Assembly: GCF_031191205.1 (NCBI RefSeq)
Contig: NZ_CP133470.1
Span: 1,185,501 to 1,249,500, forward strand
Direction: 5' to 3'
Origin: Haemophilus parainfluenzae ATCC 33392
GTDB lineage: Bacteria; Pseudomonadota; Gammaproteobacteria; Enterobacterales; Pasteurellaceae
DNA length: 64,000 nucleotides
Shown here: positions 1 to 10,939 of the stretch, piece after piece
How positions within the stretch are numbered: the first letter of the stretch is position 1
Layout of the letters: every line of letters begins with the position of its first letter
Notes under the pieces: generated by a model
Databases searched by the model: none
What the model was told of the DNA's origin: nothing
What the model saw: only the letters and a program-made list of their open reading frames with translations
Made by a program: the position numbers and the translations under genes

Positions 1-1
1 T

Positions 2-2224
2 TTACCGCCTGAAGCAAAACGTGAAGCTTATGCGGCAGATATTACATACGCGACAAACAGCGAGCTAGGTTTTGATTACCTTCGTGATAACTTAGCGCAT
101 TCCAAAGAAGAGCGTTTCCAACGTCATTTAGGCTATGCGTTAGTGGATGAAGTGGACTCAATTTTAATCGATGAAGCGCGTACGCCATTGATTATTTCAG
201 GTCAAGCGGAAGACAGTTCTGAGCTTTATATTGCGGTAAATAAATTAATTCCGAATTTAATTAAGCAAGAAAAAGAAGATACGGAAGAATATACCGGTGA
301 AGGCGATTACACCTTAGATCTTAAAACTAAACAGGCGTATTTGACTGAGCGAGGTCAAGAAAAAGTAGAGAATTGGTTAATCGAACAAGGTTTAATGCCT
401 GAAGGTGATTCACTTTATTCACCTGCACGCATTGTATTATTACACCATGTTATGGCAGCATTACGTGCAAACACCTTATTTGAGCGTGATGTAGACTATA
501 TCGTGAAAGATGGCGAAATCGTGATCGTCGATGAGCATACTGGTCGTACTATGGCGGGTCGTCGTTGGTCTGATGGTTTACACCAAGCGATCGAAGCGAA
601 AGAAGGCGTAGAAATTAAGAGTGAAAACCAAACTGTTGCGTCGATTTCTTACCAAAACTACTTCCGTCTTTATGACAAATTAGCGGGTATGACTGGTACA
701 GCAGATACCGAAGCCTTTGAATTCCAACAAATTTATGGTTTAGAAACTGTTGTTATCCCAACCAACCGTCCAATGATTCGTGATGATCGTACGGACGTCA
801 TGTTTGAGAATGAAGAATACAAATTCAATGCGATTATTGAGGATATCAAAGACTGTGTCGCACGTAATCAACCGGTTCTTGTTGGTACTGTATCTGTTGA
901 AAAATCTGAAATGCTTTCTAAAGCGTTAGATAAAGCGGGTATCAAACACAACGTATTGAATGCAAAATTCCACGCACAAGAAGCGGAAATTGTTGCTGAA
1001 GCGGGGGCACCAGGTGCTGTAACCATTGCAACCAATATGGCCGGTCGTGGTACCGATATTATCCTGGGCGGTAACTGGAAAGCAAAAGCTGCAAAATTAA
1101 AGAACCCAACTCCAGAGCAAATTGAGGCACTTAAAGCTGAGTGGGAGAAAAATCACGAGATCGTGATGCAAGCCGGTGGTTTACACATTATCGGGACAGA
1201 GCGTCATGAATCACGTCGTATTGATAACCAGTTGCGTGGTCGTTCAGGTCGTCAAGGTGACCCAGGTTCTTCACGTTTCTACCTTTCTTTAGAAGATGGC
1301 TTAATGCGTATTTATCTAAATGAAGGTAAATTAAATATGATGCGTAAAGCCTTCACTCAACCAGGCGAAGCGATGGAGTCTAAGCTTCTTGCTAAAGTGA
1401 TCGCGTCGGCACAAGCGAAAGTGGAAGCTTTCCATTTTGATGGTCGTAAAAACTTGCTTGAATATGATGATGTGGCTAACGACCAACGTCATGCGATTTA
1501 CGAACAACGTAATTACTTGCTCGATAACGATGATATTTCAGAGACTATCAAAGCTATCCGAAGCGATGTATTTAACGATGTGATTGACCAATATATTCCA
1601 CCACAATCATTGGAAGAACAATGGGATATTAAAGGCTTAGAAGAGCGTTTAGCACAAGAGTTTGGTCTTGAGTTACCAATTGAACATTGGTTGGAAGAAA
1701 ATAACAATCTTCATGAAGAAAACTTGCGTGAGCGCATTATTCAAGAAGCCGAAGATGAATACAAAGCGAAAGAAGCGCTTGCGGGTGAAGAAACCATGCG
1801 TCATTTCGAAAAAGGTGTGATGTTACAAACTCTTGATGAGCTTTGGAAAGAGCACTTGGCGGCAATGGACTATTTACGTCAAGGTATCCATTTACGTGGT
1901 TATGCGCAAAAAGATCCAAAACAAGAGTACAAAAAAGAATCTTTCCGTATGTTTACTGAAATGTTGGATTCTTTAAAACATCATGTGATTACGACACTTA
2001 CTCGAGTGAAAGTCCGTACACAGGAAGAGATTGAAGAAGCGGAACGTGCACGTCAGGAAATGGCTGAACGTGAAGCATTAACACATCAACCTGTAGATGA
2101 AAATACAGAGCAAGCTCAAAGCGAGGACTATTCTGATCGCCATATTGGACGTAATGAACCTTGTCCTTGTGGGTCAGGTAAAAAATACAAGCATTGTCAC
2201 GGCAGTAAAGCCCGATATGCTTAG
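2..2224 (+). CDS. secA: Protein translocase ATPase SecA (5' end outside window)
   Basis: SecA is the ATPase motor that drives preproteins through the SecYEG channel. The reading frame is already open at base 2, so about 740 residues of the usual roughly 900 are present and the start lies upstream of the window. Visible SecA signatures are [52 protein letters not shown] and the C-terminal zinc/SecB-binding motif [14 protein letters not shown] just before the stop. mutT follows in the same direction, the classical secA-mutT order. Confidence 0.98.
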   Translation, partial: LPPEAKREAYAADITYATNSELGFDYLRDNLAHSKEERFQRHLGYALVDEVDSILIDEARTPLIISGQAEDSSELYIAVNKLIPNLIKQEKEDTEEYTGEGDYTLDLKTKQAYLTERGQEKVENWLIEQGLMPEGDSLYSPARIVLLHHVMAALRANTLFERDVDYIVKDGEIVIVDEHTGRTMAGRRWSDGLHQAIEAKEGVEIKSENQTVASISYQNYFRLYDKLAGMTGTADTEAFEFQQIYGLETVVIPTNRPMIRDDRTDVMFENEEYKFNAIIEDIKDCVARNQPVLVGTVSVEKSEMLSKALDKAGIKHNVLNAKFHAQEAEIVAEAGAPGAVTIATNMAGRGTDIILGGNWKAKAAKLKNPTPEQIEALKAEWEKNHEIVMQAGGLHIIGTERHESRRIDNQLRGRSGRQGDPGSSRFYLSLEDGLMRIYLNEGKLNMMRKAFTQPGEAMESKLLAKVIASAQAKVEAFHFDGRKNLLEYDDVANDQRHAIYEQRNYLLDNDDISETIKAIRSDVFNDVIDQYIPPQSLEEQWDIKGLEERLAQEFGLELPIEHWLEENNNLHEENLRERIIQEAEDEYKAKEALAGEETMRHFEKGVMLQTLDELWKEHLAAMDYLRQGIHLRGYAQKDPKQEYKKESFRMFTEMLDSLKHHVITTLTRVKVRTQEEIEEAERARQEMAEREALTHQPVDENTEQAQSEDYSDRHIGRNEPCPCGSGKKYKHCHGSKARYA

Positions 2225-2231
2225 TTAAGGT

Positions 2232-2286
2232 AAAGAGCGGTTAAATTTTTGCGTGTTTAAAACACCGCTAAAAATGACCGCTCTTT
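2232..2286 (+). terminator. Inverted-repeat terminator after secA
   Basis: AAAGAGCGG (2232-2240) and CCGCTCTTT (2278-2286) are inverted copies of an uptake-signal-like core (AGAGCGGT variant) with a smaller hairpin between them. The position between secA and mutT suggests a partial terminator, though there is no long T run. Confidence 0.45.
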
Positions 2287-2310
2287 CTACTTTTGAGATA
2301 AGGAAAGACG

Positions 2311-2715
2311 ATGAGTAAGCCTATCATTCAAGTTGCGGCAGGAATTATTCGTAATGAATTTGGGCAGCTATATTTGACCCAACGCTTAGAAGGGCAAGAT
2401 TTTGCGCAAGCATTAGAATTTCCGGGTGGCAAAGTTGATGCAGATGAAACCCCTGAAGAAGCCTTAAAAAGAGAATTGGAAGAAGAGATTGGCATTCACA
2501 TTTTAAATGCTGAGCTGTACGAACGTTTTCAATTTGAATATCCAACCAAAATTTTAGATTTTAGTTTTTATCTGGTCACTGAATGGATTGGCGAGCCGTT
2601 TGGTCGAGAAGGTCAGGAAGGTTTTTGGCTTGAACAAAGTGAGCTTGATGCAGGGCAATTCCCCCCAGCTAATTTAAAGCTGATTCAGCGTTTAGTGGCT
2701 GAAAGTGTCAAATAA
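2311..2715 (+). CDS. mutT: 8-oxo-dGTP diphosphatase MutT (Nudix hydrolase)
   Basis: MutT hydrolyses 8-oxo-dGTP to the monophosphate and so removes a mutagenic precursor from the nucleotide pool. The 134-residue protein has a canonical Nudix box starting at FPGGKVDADET and continuing to RELEEEIGI (about residues 37-60), matching GX5EX7REUXEEXGU. Length is normal for MutT (about 130). The start follows an AAGGAAAG Shine-Dalgarno. It sits directly downstream of secA as in other gammaproteobacteria. Confidence 0.95.
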   Translation: MSKPIIQVAAGIIRNEFGQLYLTQRLEGQDFAQALEFPGGKVDADETPEEALKRELEEEIGIHILNAELYERFQFEYPTKILDFSFYLVTEWIGEPFGREGQEGFWLEQSELDAGQFPPANLKLIQRLVAESVK

Positions 2716-2737
2716 CATTTAATCAAATTTATTTATT

Positions 2738-4402
2738 ATGATTCCAAGTATTTTTCTGAGTTTATTTTTTATTGCGACGGTGATTTTTATCGTCAATTCG
2801 CACTATCGTTGGACGTATTTTTTTGCGATTGCGTTATTCGTTTTATTATTTAGCATTATGTTTGCAAGAACCGGTCAATGGCAACGCGGACTGAATTTTG
2901 CGTCTGTACTTTTTGTAGTGTTGATGTTATTCCATCGAATGAAAATTCATTACTACAAACAACCTTTACTCATTTCAGATTTTTGGCTCGTAACAGACTG
3001 GAGAAATTGGGAAACCCTCTTACATTATAAAGGGGCGATTTTCGGCGTGTTAGGGTTATTAGGTCTATTGGGTTATGCTATATTTGGTTGGTCAGATGTA
3101 GAAAGTGTTTCAAATGGATTTCGTGTATTCGCAGCAATACTTGCTGCAATGAGCTTTGCATTAATGTGGCATTATTCTAAAGATCCAGATGCGACAAAAG
3201 TCTGGCTAGATTCATTGCCAGATGATGGTCGAGATGTCTTTTTAAACTTACCAATGTCTTGTCGTGGCGTATTCTTTAAAGTGCCAGAATTTGAAGGTAA
3301 TAGTCAAAAATTTAAAGAAAAAATGACCGCACTTTTAAGTGAAAAGGCTGAGAGAAAAACTGAAAGTGCAGAAAAGCCCGATATTGTGGTGTGTCTACAA
3401 GAATCAACCTTGAATCCTCATCAATTTGATTTTGATGCAGAAACCATCCCGCCATTTTCGATGTTTAATAAGCAAGAAGATACCGCATTTGTAAGTCCAT
3501 TGCGCGTACATACGGTGGGCGGCGCAACGTGGAAATCTGAATTTGCTTTCCTTGCTGGTGTGCCTTCAACGGATTTTGGTGCTTTGGCAAGTGGCGTGTT
3601 TTATTCGGTTGTACCACACTTACAGACGGGGTTTATTAAAAATCTCCGTGAGCAAGGCTATTTTTGTGTGGCGTTATCGCCTTTTACGAAAGGTAACTAC
3701 AACGCAAAACCAGCTTATGACCACTTTGGTTTTGATTTGATGTTGCAACCACAAGATTTAGGTTATCCGGCATCAATCAGCAAAAATCTCTGGCATATTA
3801 GCAGTGAAGAGATGATGTACTACACCAAGCTTATTTTACAGAAACAGCATCCATCATTGGAAAATGTGGAACAGCCAATGTTTGTTTATGTGCTCACGAT
3901 GAAAGAGCACGGCCCTTACAACACGAACATGCCAAACCACTTTAATTTGGCAAGTAAGCGTTTAGGAGGGAAAGCGATTTCTTGTTTAAATGATTATATT
4001 GACCGTATCGCTAGTCTTAATGAGGCGATCGAAGGTTTGAATGATTATTTAAAAGCGCGTGAAACACCTTATGTATTCGGTTATTTTGGTGATCATCAAG
4101 TCGCTTTTGATAATCAGCTTCCACCGAAAAAAGGTAACTTTGCGAACCCGGATTATGTGACTCAATTTGTAGTTAGAACTAATCGTAAAACCGACTTTGT
4201 TCAACAGCAAGATTTCTTAGATTTAGCCTTTGTTGGTGGTGTATTACTTGATGTGGCAGGTTTATCTCCGAAAGATGACTTTATGCGAGCGAATATTGCT
4301 ATGCGTCAGTTAAGCCAAGGTAAGCTAGAAGATTCCGAGGATATGGATTTAGTGAATAGCTATCGAAATTATCTGTATCAAGATTTAAAAATTGCGCAAT
4401 AA
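2738..4402 (+). CDS. Membrane phosphoethanolamine transferase / sulfatase-fold enzyme (Lpt6-like)
   Basis: This 554-residue protein has an N-terminal block of hydrophobic membrane segments (residues 1-150) and a C-terminal alkaline-phosphatase/sulfatase domain, the layout of lipid-A and LPS-core phosphoethanolamine transferases. Visible landmarks are IVVCLQEST (metal and nucleophile region, where Ser-Thr is expected), GGATWKSEFAFLAGVPS, LTMKEHGPYNT and YFGDHQ (metal-binding Asp-His). In H. influenzae the related lpt6 adds phosphoethanolamine to inner-core heptose, and that role is inferred here from architecture and genus. It starts 22 bases after mutT and ends at a strong terminator. Confidence 0.7.
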   Translation: MIPSIFLSLFFIATVIFIVNSHYRWTYFFAIALFVLLFSIMFARTGQWQRGLNFASVLFVVLMLFHRMKIHYYKQPLLISDFWLVTDWRNWETLLHYKGAIFGVLGLLGLLGYAIFGWSDVESVSNGFRVFAAILAAMSFALMWHYSKDPDATKVWLDSLPDDGRDVFLNLPMSCRGVFFKVPEFEGNSQKFKEKMTALLSEKAERKTESAEKPDIVVCLQESTLNPHQFDFDAETIPPFSMFNKQEDTAFVSPLRVHTVGGATWKSEFAFLAGVPSTDFGALASGVFYSVVPHLQTGFIKNLREQGYFCVALSPFTKGNYNAKPAYDHFGFDLMLQPQDLGYPASISKNLWHISSEEMMYYTKLILQKQHPSLENVEQPMFVYVLTMKEHGPYNTNMPNHFNLASKRLGGKAISCLNDYIDRIASLNEAIEGLNDYLKARETPYVFGYFGDHQVAFDNQLPPKKGNFANPDYVTQFVVRTNRKTDFVQQQDFLDLAFVGGVLLDVAGLSPKDDFMRANIAMRQLSQGKLEDSEDMDLVNSYRNYLYQDLKIAQ

Positions 4403-4404
4403 TA

Positions 4405-4432
4405 AAAAATCTCGGTTAACGCCGAGATTTTT
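4405..4432 (+). terminator. Bidirectional rho-independent terminator
   Basis: AAAAATCTCGG and CCGAGATTTTT form an 11-bp stem with a 6-base loop and T runs on both strands. It lies between the converging sulfatase-fold gene and holA and can serve both. Confidence 0.9.
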
Positions 4433-5470
4433 TTATAAACAAATTTTAACCGATAAGTCTGCCAATTTTACCCACACGTCTTGAGCATATTCTTGTTTGG
4501 TTATGCGCTCAATATCTGCTAATTCTTGCAATATTTCAAAGAGCTTTTGATAGGTGAGTCGTTGTATCGCTGCAGTATAAAGATGACGACGATTCTGCCA
4601 AATTTTGAGGCGATCAAAATCCGCTTTGAGTGTCTGTGTTGGCAAACTCATTTGAAGAGATGGATTGCGTAGCTGTGGTTTTGTTAATTCTAACAACGTG
4701 AGTAGTTCACGCTGTAAAGTACGCAATAAAATGACAGGTTGCACATCTTCAGCTTGTAAACCACGTAAAATTCGCTTTGAGCGGTTTGCTTTGCCTGATA
4801 GCAATGCATCAATCCATTGGAAAGGGGTAAAAACAGAAGATTGCTCTACGACTGATTTAACGCGGTTATACGTGAGTTTGTGATCAGGATAAAGCAAATC
4901 TAAAAGCTGTAATGCTTGTTTCAATGCCAGTAGATTGTTTTCATAGCTGTAACAAAGCAATTGAATGGCTTCCTCATCAGCTGATAATCCCATATTTTTT
5001 GTACGATGCTTCACCCAACGAGAAAGTTGTTCTGAGTTCGGTGTTTGGCAGTTCACGATAATAGCTTGTGGCTCAAGTTGATTCGCCTGAATAAACCACT
5101 CTTGTTTTTCGGCTGCTTTAGACAATTTAGGCAAGGTGAGGACAAGCAAGCTATCTTCATTTAATCCACTGATAAATTGCAGAAGGTTTTTCTGCAAAAG
5201 TGTGGTCAAATTTTCGGGTAAATTGAGAATGAAAACTTGCTTATTAAAGAAGAGTCCCATAGACTGGCTGGCCTCGATTAATGCGGGCCAGTCAGTATTA
5301 GTATCTATAGTGATTTGATTTTTTTCATCAAAACCTTGAAGAAGAGCAGATTGATGAATCAGATCTTCACTTTCACTGAGCAACAGGGGATCTGTCCCAA
5401 CCAAGAAATAAACTTTCGCTAAATGGCTGTTCAGGTTAGAGGCCAGTTGCTCAGGAAAAATGCGGTTCAT
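4433..5470 (-). CDS. holA: DNA polymerase III delta subunit HolA
   Basis: HolA is the clamp-loader subunit that opens the beta sliding clamp. The 345-residue product has the family layout, with an N-terminal region containing VYFLVGTDPLLLSES and a long helical C-terminal part. It starts exactly at the last base of the lptE stop codon region (start at 5470, lptE ends at 5470), so translation is probably coupled. The leuS-lptE-holA order is the conserved gammaproteobacterial operon. Confidence 0.93.
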   Translation of the reverse strand: MNRIFPEQLASNLNSHLAKVYFLVGTDPLLLSESEDLIHQSALLQGFDEKNQITIDTNTDWPALIEASQSMGLFFNKQVFILNLPENLTTLLQKNLLQFISGLNEDSLLVLTLPKLSKAAEKQEWFIQANQLEPQAIIVNCQTPNSEQLSRWVKHRTKNMGLSADEEAIQLLCYSYENNLLALKQALQLLDLLYPDHKLTYNRVKSVVEQSSVFTPFQWIDALLSGKANRSKRILRGLQAEDVQPVILLRTLQRELLTLLELTKPQLRNPSLQMSLPTQTLKADFDRLKIWQNRRHLYTAAIQRLTYQKLFEILQELADIERITKQEYAQDVWVKLADLSVKICL

Positions 5471-5973
5471 TATTTTCCTTGAACTTGATGTTGCAAGGCG
5501 GCCATTTTATTAATTAATTGGCGAGCCGCTTGTTCACGCATATCATTCCAAATCACATCACGTTCAGCTGATTTTGCTAATGCAGCACGTGAGTTATCAA
5601 AGAAAGTACGGTTGATTTTTGCAGAGATTGGATAGGTTTCTCCGTTTGCCAAACGTACACTTGCTTCAACATCAAGAGTCAGTACTTTTTCTGCTTCACG
5701 GCCTTGTTTAAAGACAGATGCGACTTTATCGCTTGAAGTCTGTTTATTTAAACGCAACACTGGCACACCTTGTTTTGCAGGAACAAGGTTTACGTTGTTG
5801 CTAAGCAGTTGCTTACGCATTGCCATTGACATTTCACTGTATGGGTCGCTACTTTCAAGAGCCATTGTTTTTAATTCTGCAGGAACAGCCGCACCATTAT
5901 CGAAGTGCCAACCACAAGCCGTTAAAAAGACAGTAGCCCCAACAAAGCAGATCGTTTTGATTGATTTCATCAT
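5470..5973 (-). CDS. lptE: LPS-assembly lipoprotein LptE
   Basis: LptE is an outer-membrane lipoprotein that plugs the LptD barrel and helps insert LPS in the outer leaflet. The 167-residue protein has a signal peptide with lipobox LTAC and then GWHF, the usual LptE/RlpB mature start. It lies 87 bases downstream of leuS and overlaps holA. The leuS-lptE gap contains an uptake-signal core near 5996. Confidence 0.92.
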   Translation of the reverse strand: MMKSIKTICFVGATVFLTACGWHFDNGAAVPAELKTMALESSDPYSEMSMAMRKQLLSNNVNLVPAKQGVPVLRLNKQTSSDKVASVFKQGREAEKVLTLDVEASVRLANGETYPISAKINRTFFDNSRAALAKSAERDVIWNDMREQAARQLINKMAALQHQVQGK

Positions 5974-6060
5974 AAAAATTACCTGTAAAATTCACCGCAC
6001 TTTATTTTGTTTAAGAGTCGTTTATACAACTCTTGGAATAAAATGCGGTTATTTTATGGA

Positions 6061-8649
6061 TTATTGCGGTTTAACCACCACATTTAATAACTTACCTGGT
6101 ACATAAATCACTTTCACGATTTGTGTATTGTCAGTAAATTTCTTCACATTTTCATCTGCAAATGCAACCGTTTTCACGGTTTCTTCATCCGCATCGGCAG
6201 CAACGGTGACTTTACCACGTACTTTACCGTTGACTTGTACCACGATAAGTTTTTCATCTTCGACCATCGCTGCTTCGTCAGCTTTCACCCATTCGGCATG
6301 ATCGATGTTACTTTCGTTGCCTAAGGCTTTCCATAATTCAAAGCAGATATGTGGTGTGATTGGATAAAGCATACGTACGACTGCGCTTAATGCTTCTGCC
6401 ATCACCGCACGATCTTGTTCACTTTCTAATGGCGCACGGGTTAATTTATTCATTAACTCCATTACTGCCGCGATAGCGGTATTGAAAGTCTGACGACGAC
6501 CAATATCATCGCTCACTTTGGCGATCGTTTTATGCACATCACGGCGAAGCGCTTTTTGGTCTGCAGAAAGTGCGGTTACATCTAAAGCCGTTTTTGCGGG
6601 ATTTTGGCTGTATTCATACACCAAATTCCATACACGACCTAAGAAACGTTTTGCTCCTTCCACGCCAGATTCTTGCCATTCAAGCGTCATTTCTGCAGGA
6701 GACGCGAACATCATGAAGAGACGCACAGTATCTGCACCGTATTTTTCCACCATCTCTTGTGGGTCAATACCGTTGTTTTTGGATTTCGACATTTTGGTCA
6801 TACCGGTATGCACCAATTCATGGCCTTCCGGATCGGTTGCTTTGATAATACGACCTTTTTCATCACGCTCAAGAGTAACTTGCGTTGGACTTACCCAAAT
6901 ACGCTCGTTAGTCGGACTGGTGTAATAGAACGCATCCGCTAATACCATGCCTTGGCATAATAATTTTTGTGCTGGCTCGTCGCTCGTTACGAAACCTGCA
7001 TCACGCAATAGTTTGTGGAAGAAACGGAAGTAGAGCAAGTGCATGGTCGCGTGCTCGATACCGCCGATATATTGATCCACCGGTAACCAGTAGTTGGCTT
7101 CATCTTTATCCAACATGCCTTCAGCATAGCTTGGTGAAGTATAGCGTGCATAGTACCAAGACGATTCCATAAAGGTATCAAAGGTATCGGTTTCTTTTAA
7201 TGCAGGTTCACCGTTGAAGGTGGTTTTCGCCCAGTTTGGATCTGCTTTAATTGGGCTTTTCACGCCATCCATGACCACATCTTCCGGCAGAATAATCGGT
7301 AAATCTTCGATTGGTGCCGGTATGGTTTCACCGTTTGGTAAGGTGAGCATTGGAATTGGTGCACCCCAATAACGTTGACGGGAAACGCCCCAGTCACGTA
7401 AACGATAATTAACTTGGCGTTTGCCCACGCCTAATTTTTCTAATTTGTCCGCAATACCGTTGAATGCAGCATCAAAATCTAAACCATCAAACTCAGCAGA
7501 GTTCACTAATTTACCGTGTTCAACAAAAGCTTGTTTGGTTAAATCAATTTCTTCATCTGCAAGCGGTGCGATTACCTGTTTAATTGGCAAATTGTATTTT
7601 TGAGCAAATTCAAAGTCGCGTTGGTCATGTGCTGGAACTGCCATGACTGCGCCAGTACCGTAATGCATTAATACAAAGTTTGCGACCCAAATTGGTAATT
7701 TTTCACCGGTTAATGGATGAATAGCGAATAAGCCGGTTGCCATCCCTTTTTTCTCCATAGTAGCAAGGTCTGCTTCTGCCACTTTGGCATTTTTTGCTTC
7801 ACGGATGAATTCAGCCAATTGAGGATTTTTTTCTGCTGCTAATTCTGCTAATGGGTGAGCAGCTGCGATACCTAAATAGCTCACACCATAGAAAGTATCT
7901 GGGCGGGTGGTATAAACTGAAACTTTTTCTGCGGTATCCGCCACATTAAACGTAATTTCCACCCCTTCAGAACGGCCAATCCAGTTATGTTGCATGGTTT
8001 TAACCATGTCTGGCCATTGTGGTAGTTGGTCTAATCCACCTAGTAATTGTTCTGCATAGTCAGTGATTTTAATAAACCATTGTGGGATTTCTTTTTGTTC
8101 TACCGGAGTGTCACAACGCCAGCAGCAACCTTCGTGCACTTGTTCGTTCGCCAATACGGTTTCATCGTTCGGACACCAGTTTACAGTTGAGGTTTTTTTG
8201 TAAACTAAGCCTTTTTTATAAAGCTCGGTGAAGAACCATTGTTCCCATTTGTAGTATTCCGGACGGCAAGTCGCAATTTCGCGATCCCAGTCATAACCAA
8301 AGCCCAACATTTTGAGCTGGTTTTTCATGTATTCAATATTTTCGTAAGTCCATTTTGCTGGTGCAGTTTTGTTTTTAATCGCAGCACCTTCCGCTGGCAA
8401 ACCGAATGCATCCCAACCAATCGGTTGTAAAACATTTTTACCGTTCATACGTTGATAACGAGAAACCACATCACCGATGGTGTAGTTACGCACATGACCC
8501 ATGTGTAAACGACCTGATGGGTAAGGGAACATTGAAAGACAGTAATATTTTTCTTTAGACGTATCTTTGATCGCTTTGAAGACTTTATTTTCAGCCCAAT
8601 ATTGTTGAACGGCAGGTTCAATCAAATCAGGACGGTAATGTTGTTGCAT
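6061..8649 (-). CDS. leuS: Leucyl-tRNA synthetase
   Basis: LeuRS is a class I synthetase that charges tRNA-Leu. The 862-residue length is normal for bacteria. The HIGH-type motif is [19 protein letters not shown] (about residues 42-60) and the KMSKS motif is [15 protein letters not shown] near residue 620. The editing-domain region [16 protein letters not shown] is present. The start is preceded by AAGGTGA. It is the first gene of the leuS-lptE-holA operon, and the short spacer upstream holds an uptake-signal core. Confidence 0.98.
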   Translation of the reverse strand: MQQHYRPDLIEPAVQQYWAENKVFKAIKDTSKEKYYCLSMFPYPSGRLHMGHVRNYTIGDVVSRYQRMNGKNVLQPIGWDAFGLPAEGAAIKNKTAPAKWTYENIEYMKNQLKMLGFGYDWDREIATCRPEYYKWEQWFFTELYKKGLVYKKTSTVNWCPNDETVLANEQVHEGCCWRCDTPVEQKEIPQWFIKITDYAEQLLGGLDQLPQWPDMVKTMQHNWIGRSEGVEITFNVADTAEKVSVYTTRPDTFYGVSYLGIAAAHPLAELAAEKNPQLAEFIREAKNAKVAEADLATMEKKGMATGLFAIHPLTGEKLPIWVANFVLMHYGTGAVMAVPAHDQRDFEFAQKYNLPIKQVIAPLADEEIDLTKQAFVEHGKLVNSAEFDGLDFDAAFNGIADKLEKLGVGKRQVNYRLRDWGVSRQRYWGAPIPMLTLPNGETIPAPIEDLPIILPEDVVMDGVKSPIKADPNWAKTTFNGEPALKETDTFDTFMESSWYYARYTSPSYAEGMLDKDEANYWLPVDQYIGGIEHATMHLLYFRFFHKLLRDAGFVTSDEPAQKLLCQGMVLADAFYYTSPTNERIWVSPTQVTLERDEKGRIIKATDPEGHELVHTGMTKMSKSKNNGIDPQEMVEKYGADTVRLFMMFASPAEMTLEWQESGVEGAKRFLGRVWNLVYEYSQNPAKTALDVTALSADQKALRRDVHKTIAKVSDDIGRRQTFNTAIAAVMELMNKLTRAPLESEQDRAVMAEALSAVVRMLYPITPHICFELWKALGNESNIDHAEWVKADEAAMVEDEKLIVVQVNGKVRGKVTVAADADEETVKTVAFADENVKKFTDNTQIVKVIYVPGKLLNVVVKPQ

Positions 8650-8767
8650 AGAAAATCACCTTAAATTTTGACCGCACTTTGCGGCATATTTTGCTTTATA
8701 AAATGTGGTATAGGATAGCGTAAAACGGGGAAAATTGGTAGAAAGTGCAGTGATTTTTTTACTGATT

Positions 8768-9055
8768 TTATAAGAGATTTTGAATTTCAGATGGAATTAA
8801 TTTGGGCGAAGGAATCCAAACTTGTTTATGTCGGTTTAATTCACCTTTTTCAAGAACTATTGAGCTCTTAGGTACCTTGAATGTTTTACTCAAAAATTTC
8901 AGCAAGTGAGCATTTGCTTGACCATCAACAGGTGGTGCGGTGATCGTGATTTTGAGTTCATCATCATGTAATCCCACAATTTGATCTTTACTGGCTTTGG
9001 GTTGCAGAATGATTTTAAGACGTAGTCCTTCAGGTGTTTGTTCGATTGCTGACAT
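8768..9055 (-). CDS. YggU/DUF167 family protein
   Basis: This 95-residue protein belongs to the DUF167 (YggU) family. Diagnostic residues are [18 protein letters not shown] and [18 protein letters not shown]. The biochemical role of the family is not established. It lies downstream of yggT on the same strand, a neighbour pairing conserved in many gammaproteobacteria. Confidence 0.88.
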   Translation of the reverse strand: MSAIEQTPEGLRLKIILQPKASKDQIVGLHDDELKITITAPPVDGQANAHLLKFLSKTFKVPKSSIVLEKGELNRHKQVWIPSPKLIPSEIQNLL

Positions 9056-9133
9056 AACTAAATTTACTTATCACATTTACAATAAGGGCTGGAAAATCCA
9101 GCCCGAAAAAATAATATTATTTTTAACCGCAAT

Positions 9134-9679
9134 TTAAGCGGCAATTGCCCATAAAAGGTTAAAGTAATCGTAAAAGAGATTATTCAAAAATAATAGGATA
9201 ATGGCGATCACCATTGGTGAAAAATCAATCATGCCTATAGTTGGTAAAATGCGTTTAATGGGTTTCAATAATGGTTCGGTAAGTTGATATAACGCATAGA
9301 ATGCAGGATTATTGCCACGATTAAACCAACTTAAAATTGCACTGGCGATTAACACATAGAAAATTGCCACACCGATATTTTTAATTAGTCCTAATATGCC
9401 CAATAGTAAGAAGAAACTGAGATTTAATCCGCCAAAGAGAATCGATTTTAGTCCGCAAAGCAAGAAGACTAAAAACAGTGCCGCCGTTTCCACTTTTTTC
9501 ACCACAGGAAAAACTTTACGTAATGGTGCAATAACCGGTTGGGTAAATTTCAGCGTAAATTGAGAAATAGGATTGTAATAATCCACGTTCGCTAAGGGGA
9601 GCCATACGCGTAAAATTAACACTAAACAATACAGATCGATAATCGATCCTAAAAATAATGCAGTTTGGGAAATTTCCAT
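9134..9679 (-). CDS. YggT family membrane protein
   Basis: This membrane protein of about 181 residues contains two repeated YggT units, each with RVWLPLAN- or SWFNRGNN-type polar residues followed by PxLxPxRxxxP (VIAPLRKVFP near residue 50 and PLLKPIKRILP near 145). I place the start at 9679 because that ATG overlaps the corA stop as TAATG, implying translational coupling. An in-frame ATG three codons earlier is possible. YggT proteins are integral membrane proteins linked to osmotic or division functions in other bacteria, but the exact role is unknown. Confidence 0.88.
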   Translation of the reverse strand: MEISQTALFLGSIIDLYCLVLILRVWLPLANVDYYNPISQFTLKFTQPVIAPLRKVFPVVKKVETAALFLVFLLCGLKSILFGGLNLSFFLLLGILGLIKNIGVAIFYVLIASAILSWFNRGNNPAFYALYQLTEPLLKPIKRILPTIGMIDFSPMVIAIILLFLNNLFYDYFNLLWAIAA

Positions 9680-10626
9680 TATAACCAACCTTTCCGTTTA
9701 AAATAGATATAAGGCGTAAGCGCCGCACCAATCATTAATCCAATAGCCATTGGGTAACCATATTTAAAATGGAGCTCTGGCATAAATTCAAAGTTCATCC
9801 CGTAAGTAGATGCCACAAGTGTTGCCGGTAGGAACATAACCGACACCACCGAGAAGAATTTCATGATTTTATTCTGCTCGATATTAATATAACCCATTGC
9901 CGCCTGCATTAAAAAGTTTACTTTTTGGAACAATGATTCATTATGCGGTTGCAATGATTCGATATCTCGTAAGATTTCTCGTGCTTGTTCTAACTGATTT
10001 GGCGGTAAGCGAGTTTTACGCACCAAGAAACCCAACGCGCGTTGTGTATCCATCAAACATAAACGCACTTTAGAACTGGTATCTTCTTGTTCTGTTAGGG
10101 TATTTAAGGCTTCATTGAAAGCTTCATCTTGCGTACCGTTTAAAATCACACGACTTAATTTTTCTAAATCGGCATAAACGTTTTCAATAACATCCGCTAA
10201 TTGCTCAATTTTGGTCTCAAATAAGTCGAGTAAGACTTCATACGCATTGCATTCCAATAAGCGTTGGCTACGGGAACGCATACGATATAAACGGAATGCC
10301 GGTAATTCACGATCACGCAGAGTGAATAAACGGCCATCACGAATAGTAAACGCCACGCTTGCGAGGTCAGCGTAGTTTTCTTCGTCTTCACAATAGAAGA
10401 ATGAGTGTAAGTGCAAGCCGTCTTCGTCTTCAAAAAAACGTGCAGATGCTTCGATATCTTCCAATTCGAGGAATGAGGCGAGACTTTGTCCTAAGCCTTC
10501 TTGCAACATTTCACGTTCTTCCCCTGTCGGCTCCAGCAAATCTAACCAAATGGCAGAGCTGAGATCGGCTGGTTCGTCATCAATACGAACCAAGCGGGAA
10601 TCGTTAATGGCAAAAGCGTTAATCAT
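9679..10626 (-). CDS. corA: Magnesium transport protein CorA
   Basis: CorA is the pentameric Mg2+ (also Co2+/Ni2+) channel of the inner membrane. The 315-residue protein has the acidic cytoplasmic N-terminal domain and two C-terminal membrane helices. The signature [10 protein letters not shown] forms the selectivity loop near residue 276. It is the first gene of a corA-yggT unit and is preceded by a long untranslated leader with its own promoter. Confidence 0.96.
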   Translation of the reverse strand: MINAFAINDSRLVRIDDEPADLSSAIWLDLLEPTGEEREMLQEGLGQSLASFLELEDIEASARFFEDEDGLHLHSFFYCEDEENYADLASVAFTIRDGRLFTLRDRELPAFRLYRMRSRSQRLLECNAYEVLLDLFETKIEQLADVIENVYADLEKLSRVILNGTQDEAFNEALNTLTEQEDTSSKVRLCLMDTQRALGFLVRKTRLPPNQLEQAREILRDIESLQPHNESLFQKVNFLMQAAMGYINIEQNKIMKFFSVVSVMFLPATLVASTYGMNFEFMPELHFKYGYPMAIGLMIGAALTPYIYFKRKGWL

Positions 10627-10907
10627 TGGTCATACTCCTTTTGGGATTATGAAGATCCAACTGTGAACAAAAAAAGATCAAACGAAATTGGCACTAGAGA
10701 AAAGTGCGGTCAAATTTTTGTATGTTTTAAAATGGGTTTCGTTCGATAAAAGATGCCGAAGAAAGGTAAATTGATTACCAGCGAACTCTCGCTGATAAGA
10801 GGCGAGAGTCTAGAGCGATATTCGGTATCGACTATGACTGTCCAAAGTGTGTGTCCTTCTCGTTAAAAAATCGGTCGAATGTTACGCTTGAAAGGCGTAT
10901 TCGTCAA
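10627..10907 (-). promoter_or_regulatory. corA promoter and long structured 5' leader
   Basis: On the minus strand TTGACG (10907-10902), a 17-base spacer and TAACAT (10884-10879) form a good sigma70 promoter. This leaves about 245 untranslated bases before corA. The leader contains a perfect 8-bp hairpin (ACTCTCGC 10785-10792 with GCGAGAGT 10802-10809) and an uptake-signal core near 10701-10710. In Salmonella the corA leader is a regulatory target, and a similar role here is inference. I do not recognise an M-box or other known riboswitch. Confidence 0.5.
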
Positions 10908-10939
10908 GTGATTATTAAAAAGGACACGGCACTTTTTAA

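Noticed and set aside
6518..6942. Plus-strand open frames within leuS
   Set aside because: They are antisense shadows of a strongly conserved gene, with no ribosome site or family likeness.
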